From assembly GCF_002240355.1 (NCBI RefSeq), contig NZ_CP016353.1:310001-374000 (forward strand): 64,000 nt of DNA. The letters are read 5' to 3'. Both the position numbers and the translations under genes were made by a program. The notes under the pieces are model-generated. The model made no database searches. It was not told the DNA's origin and saw only the letters and a program-made list of their open reading frames with translations. Below are positions 1 to 8,000 of this stretch, piece after piece. Within the stretch, counting starts at the first letter, position 1. Each line of letters starts with the position of its first letter. The DNA comes from Prauserella marina (lineage in GTDB: Bacteria; Actinomycetota; Actinomycetes; Mycobacteriales; Pseudonocardiaceae).

Positions 1-4
1 CGGA

Positions 5-409
5 ATGCCGGACCCCTCCGCGCTCTGGCCGCTGCTGCGCTCGACGGCAGGGGACGTCGTCGCCGTCGCGGGAGAGAAAACCGTCGAGGGCCGGTCGGCG
101 ATGGCTGAGGCGGGAGCACCGGCCTTGCTGCGTGCCGACGTTCTGGCCCGCGCGGCATTGCGCAGGCCACCCGCCGACAAGGGCAAGCGTATGTCGCTCG
201 CGGTCGCGGGAGCTGCCGCGTTGCTTGTCGCGGGCGGAGTCGTGATCTGGTCGGCGAGAACGGACCCGCCCGCGATACCGGCGTCGACGAGGGCCCCTTC
301 GCCTGCCACCACGACGGTCTCCGAGTGGGTTCGCGACGGCTCCGGCACGGGGGCACCCACTCGGCTCACTGTCACCGGATGTGGCGCGGCGCTCACGAGC
401 GACTGCTGA
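5..409 (+). CDS. Hypothetical single-pass membrane protein, 5' end probably outside window
   Basis: The frame is open to the left window edge, so the visible 134 residues may be only the C-terminal part. After about 60 soluble residues there is one hydrophobic segment (about residues 63-83), followed by a Pro/Thr/Ser-rich tail of about 50 residues that would lie outside the membrane, ending in two cysteines. This is a signal-anchor or tail-anchored layout. I recognise no family. It ends 23 bases before the lipoprotein gene at 433 on the same strand, so the two may be co-transcribed. No function is assigned. Confidence 0.55.
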   Translation: MPDPSALWPLLRSTAGDVVAVAGEKTVEGRSAMAEAGAPALLRADVLARAALRRPPADKGKRMSLAVAGAAALLVAGGVVIWSARTDPPAIPASTRAPSPATTTVSEWVRDGSGTGAPTRLTVTGCGAALTSDC

Positions 410-432
410 ACACCACGTACCGTGGAAAAACG

Positions 433-1587
433 ATGAAGCGTTTGTTGATGGCCGCCGCGATGGTCGGCCTCGTCGCCACGGGCTGTTCCTCGACGGGTTC
501 CGGCGAGGATCCCCCTCCGCAAGAGCCGCCGGAGCAGTCGGGAAGCGTCGGCTCCTCCGCTGCCCCCGAGGAGAGCACCCAGCCACCGCGAGGCCCTGAC
601 TGCACGTCGACGGTGGACGGGATGAGTCCGCGCGAACGGGTCGCCCAGCTCGTCGTCGTCGGCGTCGACGCCTCCGATCCGGCGGGCGCGGTCAGCCTCG
701 TCGGCAACGAGCAGGTCGGCGGCATTTTCATCGGCGGCAACGCGACCGCGTTGCTCAGCGACAACGTGCTGGCGGGTGTGCACGACGCCGCTCGTGTCCC
801 GGTCTCGGTCGCCATCGACGACGAGGGCGGCAGGGTCCAGCGCATCGACGAACTCGACGGCGACCTGCCCAGTGCGAGGGACATGGCCGCGACCATGACA
901 CCGGACGAGGTCCGCGATGTCGCCGAAGAGCGAGGAAAGGCGATGGCCGCACGCGGAGTGACCGTCGACTACGCACCCGACGTCGACCTCACCGACGAAC
1001 CGGCAGGCATGGCCATCGGCGATCGCTCGTTCAGTGCCGACCCCGACGTGGCGAGGGAGTACGCGCAAGCGTTCGCGGAAGGGCTCGCCGCTGCCGGGAT
1101 CGAGCCGGTGCTCAAGCATTTCCCCGGTCACGGCAACGCGAGCGGCGACTCGCACACCGGTGCCGTCACGACCCCGAACCTTCCCCAGTTGCGGGAGCAC
1201 GACCTCAAGCCGTACGAGAACATCGAGGAGTACGGCGACGTCGGCGTCATGGTGGGCCACCTGACCGTGCCCGATCTGACGGGTGACGAGCCCGCGTCCA
1301 TCGCCGCGCCCGCCTACGAGCTGTTGCGCGACGACTACGGGTTCTCCGGTCCGGTCGTCACCGACGACCTCGGGGCCATGCGCGCGATCACCGATCGATA
1401 CTCGCTTCCCGACGCGGTGCTGAAGGCCCTGCAAGCAGGCGCCGACCAGGCGCTGTGGTCCTCGGGTGGGCAGGTCGGGCCGGTGCTCGACCGGCTGGAG
1501 AGCGCTGTCGCGACAGGGGAACTGTCGCAACAGCGGGTCTCGGAATCGCTGGATCGGGTGTTGCGGGCCAAGAACGCCTGCGGCTGA
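433..1587 (+). CDS. Glycoside hydrolase family 3 lipoprotein (NagZ-like beta-N-acetylhexosaminidase)
   Basis: A 384-residue exported lipoprotein of the GH3 family, which hydrolyses beta-linked N-acetylglucosaminides of peptidoglycan fragments. The N-terminus MKRLL followed by a hydrophobic stretch and ATGC (Cys18) is a lipobox, then a Pro/Glu/Ser-rich linker of about 45 residues. The catalytic domain has the NagZ signature KHFPGHG (about 230-236) with DSH a few residues later, where the family carries its Asp-His acid/base pair. VVTDDLGAM (Asp311/312) matches the nucleophile loop. The length is normal for a secreted actinobacterial NagZ without a C-terminal domain. I chose ATG 433 because upstream codons in frame would destroy the signal peptide. 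Family is certain; the substrate is inferred from the KHFPGHG/DSH motif. Confidence 0.88.
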   Translation: MKRLLMAAAMVGLVATGCSSTGSGEDPPPQEPPEQSGSVGSSAAPEESTQPPRGPDCTSTVDGMSPRERVAQLVVVGVDASDPAGAVSLVGNEQVGGIFIGGNATALLSDNVLAGVHDAARVPVSVAIDDEGGRVQRIDELDGDLPSARDMAATMTPDEVRDVAEERGKAMAARGVTVDYAPDVDLTDEPAGMAIGDRSFSADPDVAREYAQAFAEGLAAAGIEPVLKHFPGHGNASGDSHTGAVTTPNLPQLREHDLKPYENIEEYGDVGVMVGHLTVPDLTGDEPASIAAPAYELLRDDYGFSGPVVTDDLGAMRAITDRYSLPDAVLKALQAGADQALWSSGGQVGPVLDRLESAVATGELSQQRVSESLDRVLRAKNACG

Positions 1588-1594
1588 GCCCGCT

Positions 1595-1630
1595 CGCGGA
1601 CCTCAGGGCCTCGCCGTCGTGAGGTCCGCG
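1595..1630. terminator. Bidirectional hairpin between the GH3 gene and the SsgA-like gene
   Basis: An 11-bp perfect stem, CGCGGACCTCA paired with TGAGGTCCGCG around a 14-base loop. It lies just after the GH3 stop and overlaps the stop codon (1603-1605) of the convergent SsgA-like gene, so it can serve both. There is no T-run, as is common in high-GC actinomycetes. Confidence 0.6.
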
Positions 1631-2013
1631 ATCACCGCGTCGATGTCGAGGTGCGCGCTCTCAGTTCCCTGTGGAACGAAATCCATCGTCGCGTCGACGA
1701 ACAGTTCCACCTCCTTGCGTTTGATCTCGACCACGGCGTAGCCGTCGGGTGATTCGAGCTCGAACACGAGGACTTCCTCGTCGGGGGAAAGGTCCGGTCT
1801 GATCCGGATGTCGCCGATGCCCGTCGGCTCGTCCAGTCCCTCGATGAGCAGGTCCCTCGCGAACTCCCACTCGATCCACTCGCCCGCGTCGATGCGGAAG
1901 GCGATGGCAATCGTGAAGGGATCCGCTGTCGTGTACGACAGCCTCGACAGCACAGGTGTGCTGCAACCGTTGAGGTGTACGAACTGGCTCTGGTGTACGG
2001 CGTCGCCCTGCAC
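1603..2013 (-). CDS. SsgA-like protein (SALP), sporulation/cell-division regulator family
   Basis: A 136-residue protein of the SsgA/SsgB family, small cytoplasmic proteins of morphologically complex actinomycetes that control septum-site selection and peptidoglycan maintenance; SsgB recruits FtsZ. The family fingerprints are clear: YTTADPF, WIEWEFARDLLIEG, DEPTGIGDIRIRP, and a C-terminal PQGTE...LDIDAVIADL. The length fits the usual 130-145 aa. The start is GTG 2013, preceded at 6 bases by GGGAG; a longer reading would add about 43 residues unlike the family. It is convergent with the GH3 gene. Which SALP subfamily (SsgA to SsgG) it belongs to cannot be decided by eye. A second, element-borne SALP lies at 25565. 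Confidence 0.88.
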   Translation of the reverse strand: MQGDAVHQSQFVHLNGCSTPVLSRLSYTTADPFTIAIAFRIDAGEWIEWEFARDLLIEGLDEPTGIGDIRIRPDLSPDEEVLVFELESPDGYAVVEIKRKEVELFVDATMDFVPQGTESAHLDIDAVIADLTTARP

Positions 2014-2370
2014 AGCACACTCCCGTCTTTCCGGGTCACACGCGGATACGTGCGGTCGTTCTGGTTGAGAGACTGCCACCTGGCCGCATCGTGATGCGCC
2101 GATCGGACGAATCACAACCCGATCAACTCCAAGTAGAGACAATTCGGCGCGGGTTCGCGATTTCTAGTCCAGGAGGGTGGCGTTCACTTCGCTGGTCGAC
2201 CGCCTTGATCGCGTCACTGTCGACGCCGCCGAACTCGTTCACTCGATCGAGTTCCTTTGCCTGGAAAGGCGGGGTGGACTAGTGACACGGCAAGGGGAGA
2301 AGGGTAGACAGCGTTCGGGCCGGTCTATTCGGCCCGACTCCCGGGGGACATATTTTGATGGAGGAACCGC
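2014..2370. other. Intergenic region upstream of two divergent genes
   Basis: About 357 bases between the SsgA-like gene (minus) and the Pro/Glu-rich membrane protein gene (plus). It must hold both promoters. I see no convincing hairpin, RNA gene or short reading frame, apart from the Shine-Dalgarno sequence GGAGG six bases before ATG 2371. Confidence 0.4.
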
Positions 2371-3108
2371 ATGGCGCCCACGGTTCTGCGTCGAACACCG
2401 CACGACGCCGAACTGCTCGATCGCACCGGCATCATCGGTGCGAGTTCGGGCCGGGGGCTCGGTTTCGCGAATGGCGTCGGCGCCGAAGATGACGAGCCGG
2501 CCCGTCGTGGCGTAAATCGTTCGGGCGCGGCGAGCATGGTCGCCGCTGTTCTGATGTTCGTCGTCGGTGTCGGTGCGGTTCTCGGTGTCGGACGTCCCGC
2601 GGATTTCGGTGGTACCTCGGGGCAGGAGCCGATCGTCGTCGCCGAACCCCCTCCCACTGAGCCGGCCGAGGAGCCAGCAGAGGACGTCGCGCCGCCACAA
2701 CCCGCGGAACCCCAAGTGACGCAAGAGGAACCGGTACCCGTGCCGGTCGAGCAGGAGCCGGAACCGGAGTTCACGCCGGTGTCGGTGCAGGAGCCCGAGC
2801 AGGAGTGGAGTGCTCCGGACATGCGGGCGGAACTGCCGAGGAGTGAGCAGGGCCGGCCCGATATGCGTGAGCAGCTGCGTGAACTGGTGCGGCCTGTCCG
2901 GGATTACTACGAGAAATCCCGGTACTCCGAGCGTTCCGGGTATGTCGACCGATCGGGCTCGGACGACTACTCCGGTCGTTACGCCGAATACGGCGACCCG
3001 GAAAACTATGACCGTTCGGATGACGATCTCGATCGCTACGCGCGGTATTCCGGTGATGACGACGGCGGTGAGCGTTGGGATGACGCGCACTGTCACCATG
3101 GTGAGTGA
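2371..3108 (+). CDS. Hypothetical membrane-anchored Pro/Glu-rich, Tyr/Asp-rich-tailed protein
   Basis: A 245-residue protein with a strong Shine-Dalgarno site (GGAGG, 6 bases before ATG). A basic cytoplasmic N-terminus of about 48 residues is followed by one membrane segment (about 52-73). A low-complexity region of alternating Pro, Glu and Val (about 88-135) looks like a wall-spanning stalk. The tail (about 170-245) is rich in Tyr, Asp, Ser and Arg with short repeats such as RYSERSGY and YSGRYAEYGD. This is the architecture of a surface-exposed actinobacterial protein. No known domain is recognised, so role and partners are unknown. Confidence 0.65.
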   Translation: MAPTVLRRTPHDAELLDRTGIIGASSGRGLGFANGVGAEDDEPARRGVNRSGAASMVAAVLMFVVGVGAVLGVGRPADFGGTSGQEPIVVAEPPPTEPAEEPAEDVAPPQPAEPQVTQEEPVPVPVEQEPEPEFTPVSVQEPEQEWSAPDMRAELPRSEQGRPDMREQLRELVRPVRDYYEKSRYSERSGYVDRSGSDDYSGRYAEYGDPENYDRSDDDLDRYARYSGDDDGGERWDDAHCHHGE

Positions 3109-3167
3109 CCCTATTCGGGTTAGCGGGCTGTCCGCATAGGACTGTCTGCCGTCTCTTGTGGATAGTC

Positions 3168-3414
3168 GCGGCGTTCGGTGCGGGGCGACGGATGGTGGTG
3201 GACGTCACCGCGGTCGCCGAGGTGCCGGAAGGCGTCGACCTCGCCGACGCTGCGTGGCTGCCGATGGCAGGTGTCGCGGTACCGCGCGGGCTGCGCATTC
3301 GGCAGGCGAGTGCTGATCACCGGGGCCACTGACGGTGTCGGCCGGTACGCGGTGCGGTTGGCGGCGCTGGGTGGCGCCAAGGCGATGAGTACGTTCGGGA
3401 CGTTCGCGAGGTAG
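3168..3414 (+). pseudogene. Relic of a zinc-type quinone oxidoreductase/alcohol dehydrogenase
   Basis: Two frames together recall the middle of an MDR-superfamily oxidoreductase. The first (from 3168) reads MVVDVTAVAEVPEGVDLADA followed by AWLPMAG, the segment preceding the cofactor domain. From about 3300 another frame reads RRVLITGATDGVGRYAVRLA, where GATDGVG is the NADPH-binding glycine motif. Both the N-terminal GroES-like domain and the C-terminal half are missing, and a frameshift separates the pieces. It is a decayed fragment, not a working gene. Confidence 0.7.
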
Positions 3415-3457
3415 GTCCCGACTTCTTCGCGCCCCTGCTGGATCTCGCACCTTCGGC

Positions 3458-3482
3458 GGATTGACCCCCAGGCGGTCAATCC
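3458..3482. promoter_or_regulatory. Hairpin/inverted repeat upstream of fabH
   Basis: A perfect 9-bp inverted repeat GGATTGACC...GGTCAATCC around 7 bases lies 190 bases before the fabH start and after the oxidoreductase relic. It could be the old terminator of the relic or an operator for the fabH-like gene; the sequence does not decide. Confidence 0.4.
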
Positions 3483-3673
3483 GGTTGTCCGTAACGGCTT
3501 CATGACCTTTGAATCGCCCATTAAGGCCGATTAGTGGCCGGATTGATACGGTCGGATCCTCTTATTGAGACGTAAGTCACATAGCTTTCCTCTACCCATT
3601 GGTAGCCCATAGAAGTTATCGGGGGTCGCGTTTCGCTCTCCCTTTCCCGATGCCGGCTCCTGGAGGAATGCAA

Positions 3674-4681
3674 GTGCCCACGCATGATCAGCGTGGTGCG
3701 GCGGTGCTCGCCGGCCTCGGAGGCTGGCTGCCACCGCGCATCGTCGACAACAACGAACTGACCCGGCGGCTTGACACCTCCGACGAGTGGATCAGGACGA
3801 GGACCGGTATCAGCCGCAGGCACGTCGTCGATCCCGGGATGTCCACAGTGGACATGGCGATCGAGGCGGGAAGGCGGGCACTGGATTCGGCGGGTTCCTC
3901 CGACGTCGACGCGGTCGTGCTGGCGACCGCGACGCCGGACCAGATCTGCCCGGCCAGCGCGCCCCAGGTCGCCAGTGGTCTCGGCCTCCGCGGTGTCGCG
4001 GCCTTCGACGTCAACGCGGTGTGCAGTGGCTTCGTCTACGCGCTCGCGACCGCGACGGGGCTCATCGCGGCGGGAGCGGCGCGCAGGGTGCTGCTGGTGG
4101 GCGCCGATGCCTTCACCACGCTGCTCAACCCCGACGACCGAGGAACCGTCCCCATATTCGGGGACGGCGCCGGTGCGGTGGTGCTGCGGGAAGGCAGCGC
4201 TGACGAACTCGGTGCCATCGGACCGTTCGACCTGCACAGCGACGGTGAGCTGGCCGACCTGCTCGTCGTACCGGCGGGCGGGTCGAGGAAGAAGGTCTCG
4301 GACAACCCCGACGACCGCTACTTCACCATGCAGGGACCCGCTGTGTTCCGGCACGCGACCGCACGCATGGCCGAGTCCGCTCGCGCGGTTCTCGACAAGG
4401 CGGGCTGGACCGTCGGCGACGTCGACCGGTTCATCGGTCACCAGGCGAACATCCGGATCCTCAGCGCGACGGCGAAGCAACTCGGCCTGCCCGCCGACAG
4501 TCTTGTCGTCAACATCGAGCACACCGGCAACACGAGCGCGGCTTCGATTCCGCTGGCCATGGTCGACGGCGTCAAGGACGGCGCCTTGCAGGTCGGCGAC
4601 CGGGTGCTGGTCAGCGCCTTCGGCGCCGGGCTCACCTGGGGGGCAACCGCTTTCCGGTGGCCTGAGATCACTCCCGGCTGA
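3674..4681 (+). CDS. fabH: Beta-ketoacyl-ACP synthase III (FabH-like)
   Basis: A 335-residue KAS III condensing enzyme, which starts fatty-acid synthesis by condensing an acyl-CoA with malonyl-ACP. The triad is visible: Cys in NAVCSGF (about 117), His in GHQAN (about 256) and Asn in HTGNTSAASIP (about 286). The N-terminal TSDEWIRTRTGI motif and the C-terminal GAGLTWGA are typical. Start GTG 3674 has GGAGG seven bases before it; the ATG at 3668 almost touches that site and is less likely. No fatty-acid genes flank it, so it may be a second, stand-alone paralogue supplying a special primer rather than the housekeeping FabH of a fab operon. Family is certain; housekeeping role is open. Confidence 0.9.
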   Translation: MPTHDQRGAAVLAGLGGWLPPRIVDNNELTRRLDTSDEWIRTRTGISRRHVVDPGMSTVDMAIEAGRRALDSAGSSDVDAVVLATATPDQICPASAPQVASGLGLRGVAAFDVNAVCSGFVYALATATGLIAAGAARRVLLVGADAFTTLLNPDDRGTVPIFGDGAGAVVLREGSADELGAIGPFDLHSDGELADLLVVPAGGSRKKVSDNPDDRYFTMQGPAVFRHATARMAESARAVLDKAGWTVGDVDRFIGHQANIRILSATAKQLGLPADSLVVNIEHTGNTSAASIPLAMVDGVKDGALQVGDRVLVSAFGAGLTWGATAFRWPEITPG

Positions 4682-4739
4682 GGCGTGTCTGATGATCCTC
4701 TGCCGCGCGGCAGGCAACGGGATCGTCAGACGCGCCTCA
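4679..4739. terminator. Bidirectional terminator overlapping two stop codons
   Basis: A long imperfect stem: TGAGGCGTGTCTGATGATC pairs with GATCGTCAGACGCGCCTCA (two G-T mismatches), with CTGCCGCGCGGCAG inside as a smaller hairpin. The structure begins in the fabH stop codon and ends in the stop codon of the convergent adenylate cyclase, so it insulates both. Confidence 0.8.
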
Positions 4740-6224
4740 GCGGCGGTCGGCCCAGGCGCCGGTCGGCTCCGGCCGCCCCCTGAGTACGACGGTGTCGTGC
4801 TGGTGCCAGCGCTCCCGCTCGCCGTCCGAACTCGCGGCGAGTACCGAATCGCTCGCGAGTATCCGGCCGGGCACCTGCTTCGCGTGCTCGGTGAGCCTCG
4901 CCGCCTCGTTGACGGCGTCGCCGATCACCGTGTACTCGAATCGGCTCGCCGTACCGAGCTGGCCCGCGAACGCAGGGCCTGCCGCGACGCCGATGCCGAG
5001 GTCGAGTTCGCCGGTCGAGGACACCTCGTCCCTGATCGCCCTCGCCGCCCTCAGCGCCGCGCCGGCGGGGTCGTGGTGACGCGTCGGCGCGCCGAACACG
5101 CACAGCGCGGCGTCACCCTGGAACTTGTTGACGAGGCCGCCCTGCGAGCCGACCGCGGCCACGACGGCCGCGAAGAGCTTGTTGAGCTTGCGGACGACCT
5201 CGTCGGCGGGAAGGGAGGCGGCCAGCGCTGTCGAATCGACGACGTCCACGAAGAGCGCGGTCACCTCGCGTACGTCGCCGGAAAGCGAGACGCCGTGTTC
5301 GAGCGCGTGCCTGACCACGTCGTCGCCGACGTGCCTGCCGAAGAGGTCGCGTAGCCGTTCCTGTTCCCTCAGCCCACTCGCGAGATCGTTCACCGAGTTC
5401 TGGAGCATCCCGATCTCGCCGGCGTCGTCGACGCCGACCGTGATGTCGGTGTGCCCTTTCGCGATCCTGCCGAGAACCCCGCGCAGCCTGTGCAGCGGCG
5501 AGGCCACCGAGCGGGCCAGCAGGGCCGTGGCGAGCGCGCCGAGCACGAGCCCGATCAGCGAGAGTGTCATGAGGCTGTTCGTGGGGTCGCCCCCGCCGAG
5601 ATAGGGCGGCAACACGATCAACAACACGCCGCACAGCGGAAGCCCACTGGCGAGTACCCAGGTCAGCAGCAGCCTGGTCAGCACGGTCACCGGCAGGGTC
5701 CCGCTCGGCGGAGCCACACGCAACGCCATGATCATCACCGGCCGCGCGACCCACTCGGCCGCGAGATGGGTCAGTGCGACGGTCGCGAGCCCACCGAGCA
5801 GGATCACCAGCGCGAGGCTCAGCGCGGCCAGCCACGAACCGAGTACGGCCGTCAGCGTTCCCAGCACGAGTGCCCCGGACGACCACAGCGTTCCCGTGAC
5901 GATCGCGAGGTCGGTCGGCAGCCGCAAGGCGCGTCTCGCCTCGTCGGGCGTCGGCTGCCTGCCCAGCACGAACCACACGGCCGTACGGCGTTGCAGCAGG
6001 CCCGCCCACACGGTGCCGACGAGGAACGAGAGCAGCACGTAGCCCGCCGCGCACACGCCGATGATCCACGCGTGCCTGCCGACGTCGGCCGGGATGCCCT
6101 GCAACACCAGCAGCAGCGCGATCAGGCCCGCGCCGCAGAAACTGGAGCCGAACCCGAGCACGGCGAAACCGATGCTGGTACGCAGCACCGTCCGCAATCG
6201 GGTGGACAACCTGGCCATCGGCAC
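4737..6224 (-). CDS. Class III adenylate cyclase with six membrane segments and HAMP domain
   Basis: A 495-residue integral membrane protein that makes cAMP from ATP. Residues 1-240 contain about six hydrophobic helices, 241-295 form a HAMP linker (SPLHRLRGVLGRIAKG), and 318-480 are the class III catalytic domain. Metal-binding Asp327 (FVDVVDST) and Asp371 (KFQGDAA), the Lys367 region that selects adenine, and the Asn439/Arg443 pair in DAVNEAARL that stabilises the transition state are all present, so it should be active as a homodimer. The layout matches the mycobacterial Rv1318c-Rv1320c group. The start is GTG 6224; ATG 6218 is equally possible. It stands alone, sharing a terminator with fabH. 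Confidence 0.9.
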   Translation of the reverse strand: MPMARLSTRLRTVLRTSIGFAVLGFGSSFCGAGLIALLLVLQGIPADVGRHAWIIGVCAAGYVLLSFLVGTVWAGLLQRRTAVWFVLGRQPTPDEARRALRLPTDLAIVTGTLWSSGALVLGTLTAVLGSWLAALSLALVILLGGLATVALTHLAAEWVARPVMIMALRVAPPSGTLPVTVLTRLLLTWVLASGLPLCGVLLIVLPPYLGGGDPTNSLMTLSLIGLVLGALATALLARSVASPLHRLRGVLGRIAKGHTDITVGVDDAGEIGMLQNSVNDLASGLREQERLRDLFGRHVGDDVVRHALEHGVSLSGDVREVTALFVDVVDSTALAASLPADEVVRKLNKLFAAVVAAVGSQGGLVNKFQGDAALCVFGAPTRHHDPAGAALRAARAIRDEVSSTGELDLGIGVAAGPAFAGQLGTASRFEYTVIGDAVNEAARLTEHAKQVPGRILASDSVLAASSDGERERWHQHDTVVLRGRPEPTGAWADRR

Positions 6225-6276
6225 GCCGTGATCGTATGCGCAACGACGGCCCCGATCGCCGTTCGAGGAGAACCCG

Positions 6277-6891
6277 CTAGGCCGCTTCGTCCTGAGCGCG
6301 CCGTTCGAGCCACATGGCGATGCCTCCGCCAGCCGCCGTGCCTGCCGCCATCGCGCCGAACAACATCAGCCACCAGACGTCGGTGAGGTGGCCCGCGATC
6401 GCGATCGCGGCGCCGACCGCGAAGACGCCGCCGACACCGGCCGTCTTGCCCGGGACGGCCGGGGCGCGCTTGCCGCTCTTCTTCGGGCGCTTCGATAGGG
6501 CGGGTGCCACCCAGAACGCCGCACAGGAGATCGCGAGCAGGATCACGCCGGTGTCGCGCCACGCCCTGTCGATCTCGACCAAGCCGTAGACCAGGGCGGC
6601 GAACCCGCCGACGAAGGCGAAGCCGAAGGGAGTCGCCTTCCAGCCGCCGAGCAGGTACAACCCGGCGCAGGCCGCGATCAGCAGCCCCAGGCCGATCAGG
6701 CCGAGCATCACGCCGAGCGCGACCGGGATCATGTAGTCGGAGGGGTAGATTTCCCCGGCGCCGAGCATGCCCGCGCCCATACCGAGAACCGGGCCAGCGA
6801 TGACGAGCCCGACGCAGATCCTGGTCAGCTTCTTTTCGAAGCTGGTGGTGTCCGCGGGCCGCTGCCCACGCCGTGCCGAACCGGATGTCAT
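6277..6891 (-). CDS. Hypothetical four- to six-helix membrane protein
   Basis: A 204-residue protein with a clear Shine-Dalgarno site (GGAGGAG, 4 bases before ATG). Hydrophobic segments lie at about residues 24-47, 55-78, 81-105, 117-133, 153-167 and 171-189, separated by a basic loop of Lys and Arg (about 134-145). It has no recognisable motif. It lies 52 bases upstream of the adenylate cyclase on the same strand and may be transcribed with it. Function unknown. Confidence 0.7.
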   Translation of the reverse strand: MTSGSARRGQRPADTTSFEKKLTRICVGLVIAGPVLGMGAGMLGAGEIYPSDYMIPVALGVMLGLIGLGLLIAACAGLYLLGGWKATPFGFAFVGGFAALVYGLVEIDRAWRDTGVILLAISCAAFWVAPALSKRPKKSGKRAPAVPGKTAGVGGVFAVGAAIAIAGHLTDVWWLMLFGAMAAGTAAGGGIAMWLERRAQDEAA

Positions 6892-7026
6892 CGCGCTCCT
6901 CCGCCGTGCCGCGAGCCGGGCAATGTGGTCGCGGCTACCCGGCGCGAGGAGAATACCTCCACGAAGGCGGGCTTCCGGTCACGTTCGGCAAAGGCTGTCG
7001 CCGAGGCCATCGGGCCGGGTGAGTCG

Positions 7027-7992
7027 CTAGGAGGCTTTGCGTCGGGATTTCGGCGGTCCTCCCGCCTCGGTGATCGCGTCGATCAGCTGCTCGCGGTTCA
7101 TCTTCGAACGGCCCTTGACCCCCAGTTCGCGGGCCATGTCGTCGAGGTCGCTCTTCGACAGATCGTGCAACTCGGGGCCGGGGCTCTTCTTCTTGGCCGA
7201 ACCGCCCTTCTTGCCCTTGCGGCTCTCGACGCTGCGGGAGAGGGCTTCGAAGAGGTCGACCACCTTGGTCGCCTCCGGCGGCTGCTCGGCAGGGGTCACC
7301 GTGCGGCCCGCGCGTTTGTCGTCGATGAGCTGTTTGACCCGCTCGGTGTAGGTGTCGTGATAGTCCTCCGGCCGCCATTCCTCGGCCATCGACTCGATGA
7401 GGCTCACCGCCATGTCCAGTTCCTTGGCCTGGGACTGCTTCTTGGCAGGCAGCTTGCTGATCTCCTTCGACGGCTCCCTGATGTCCTCCGGGAAGAGCAG
7501 GGTGTTGAGCACGAGCACGCCATCGCCTGACCGCACCGCCGCGATGTATTCCTTGCCTCTCATGACGAATCGCGCGACACCTGCCCTGTTCGTCTTGCCC
7601 ATCGCGTCGATGAGCAACGAGTACGCCTTGCCGAATTCCTCTTTCGCGGGCGCGAGCCAGTAGGTCTTCTGGAAGTAGACGGGGTCGATTTGTTCGAGGT
7701 CGACGAACGCGTCGATGTCGATCGTGCGGGAGCGACCTGGCGCGATCTCGTCGAGTTCCTGCTGCTCGACGATGACGTATTCGTCGCCGCCGAGGTCGTA
7801 GCCCTTGACGATGTCGGTGTAGGGGACTTCGTCACCGGTGCGCTCGTTGACCCTGCGGTAGCGAATCCGGTCGGAGGTGCCGCGCTGGAACTGCCGGAAG
7901 TGGATGGTGTGGTCTTCCGTCGCGCTGTACAGCTCCACCGGAACGGTCACAAGGCCGAAGTTGAGCGCACCACTCCAGATCGCTCGTGCCAC
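7027..7992 (-). CDS. ku: Non-homologous end-joining protein Ku
   Basis: A 321-residue bacterial Ku that binds DNA double-strand ends as a homodimeric ring and recruits LigD. It starts VARAIWSGALNFGLV, the classic Ku opening, with GGAG five bases before GTG 7992. The beta-barrel core covers about 1-255. The C-terminus is extended, with a Lys-rich stretch (RKGKKGGSAKKK) and a SAP-like helix pair (DLSKSDLDDMARELGVKG, then MNREQLIDAI), which in related Ku proteins bind DNA. It is the last gene of a four-gene operon with the split LigD functions and starts 8 bases after the polymerase gene. Confidence 0.95.
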   Translation of the reverse strand: MARAIWSGALNFGLVTVPVELYSATEDHTIHFRQFQRGTSDRIRYRRVNERTGDEVPYTDIVKGYDLGGDEYVIVEQQELDEIAPGRSRTIDIDAFVDLEQIDPVYFQKTYWLAPAKEEFGKAYSLLIDAMGKTNRAGVARFVMRGKEYIAAVRSGDGVLVLNTLLFPEDIREPSKEISKLPAKKQSQAKELDMAVSLIESMAEEWRPEDYHDTYTERVKQLIDDKRAGRTVTPAEQPPEATKVVDLFEALSRSVESRKGKKGGSAKKKSPGPELHDLSKSDLDDMARELGVKGRSKMNREQLIDAITEAGGPPKSRRKAS

Positions 7993-8000
7993 GGTTACTC

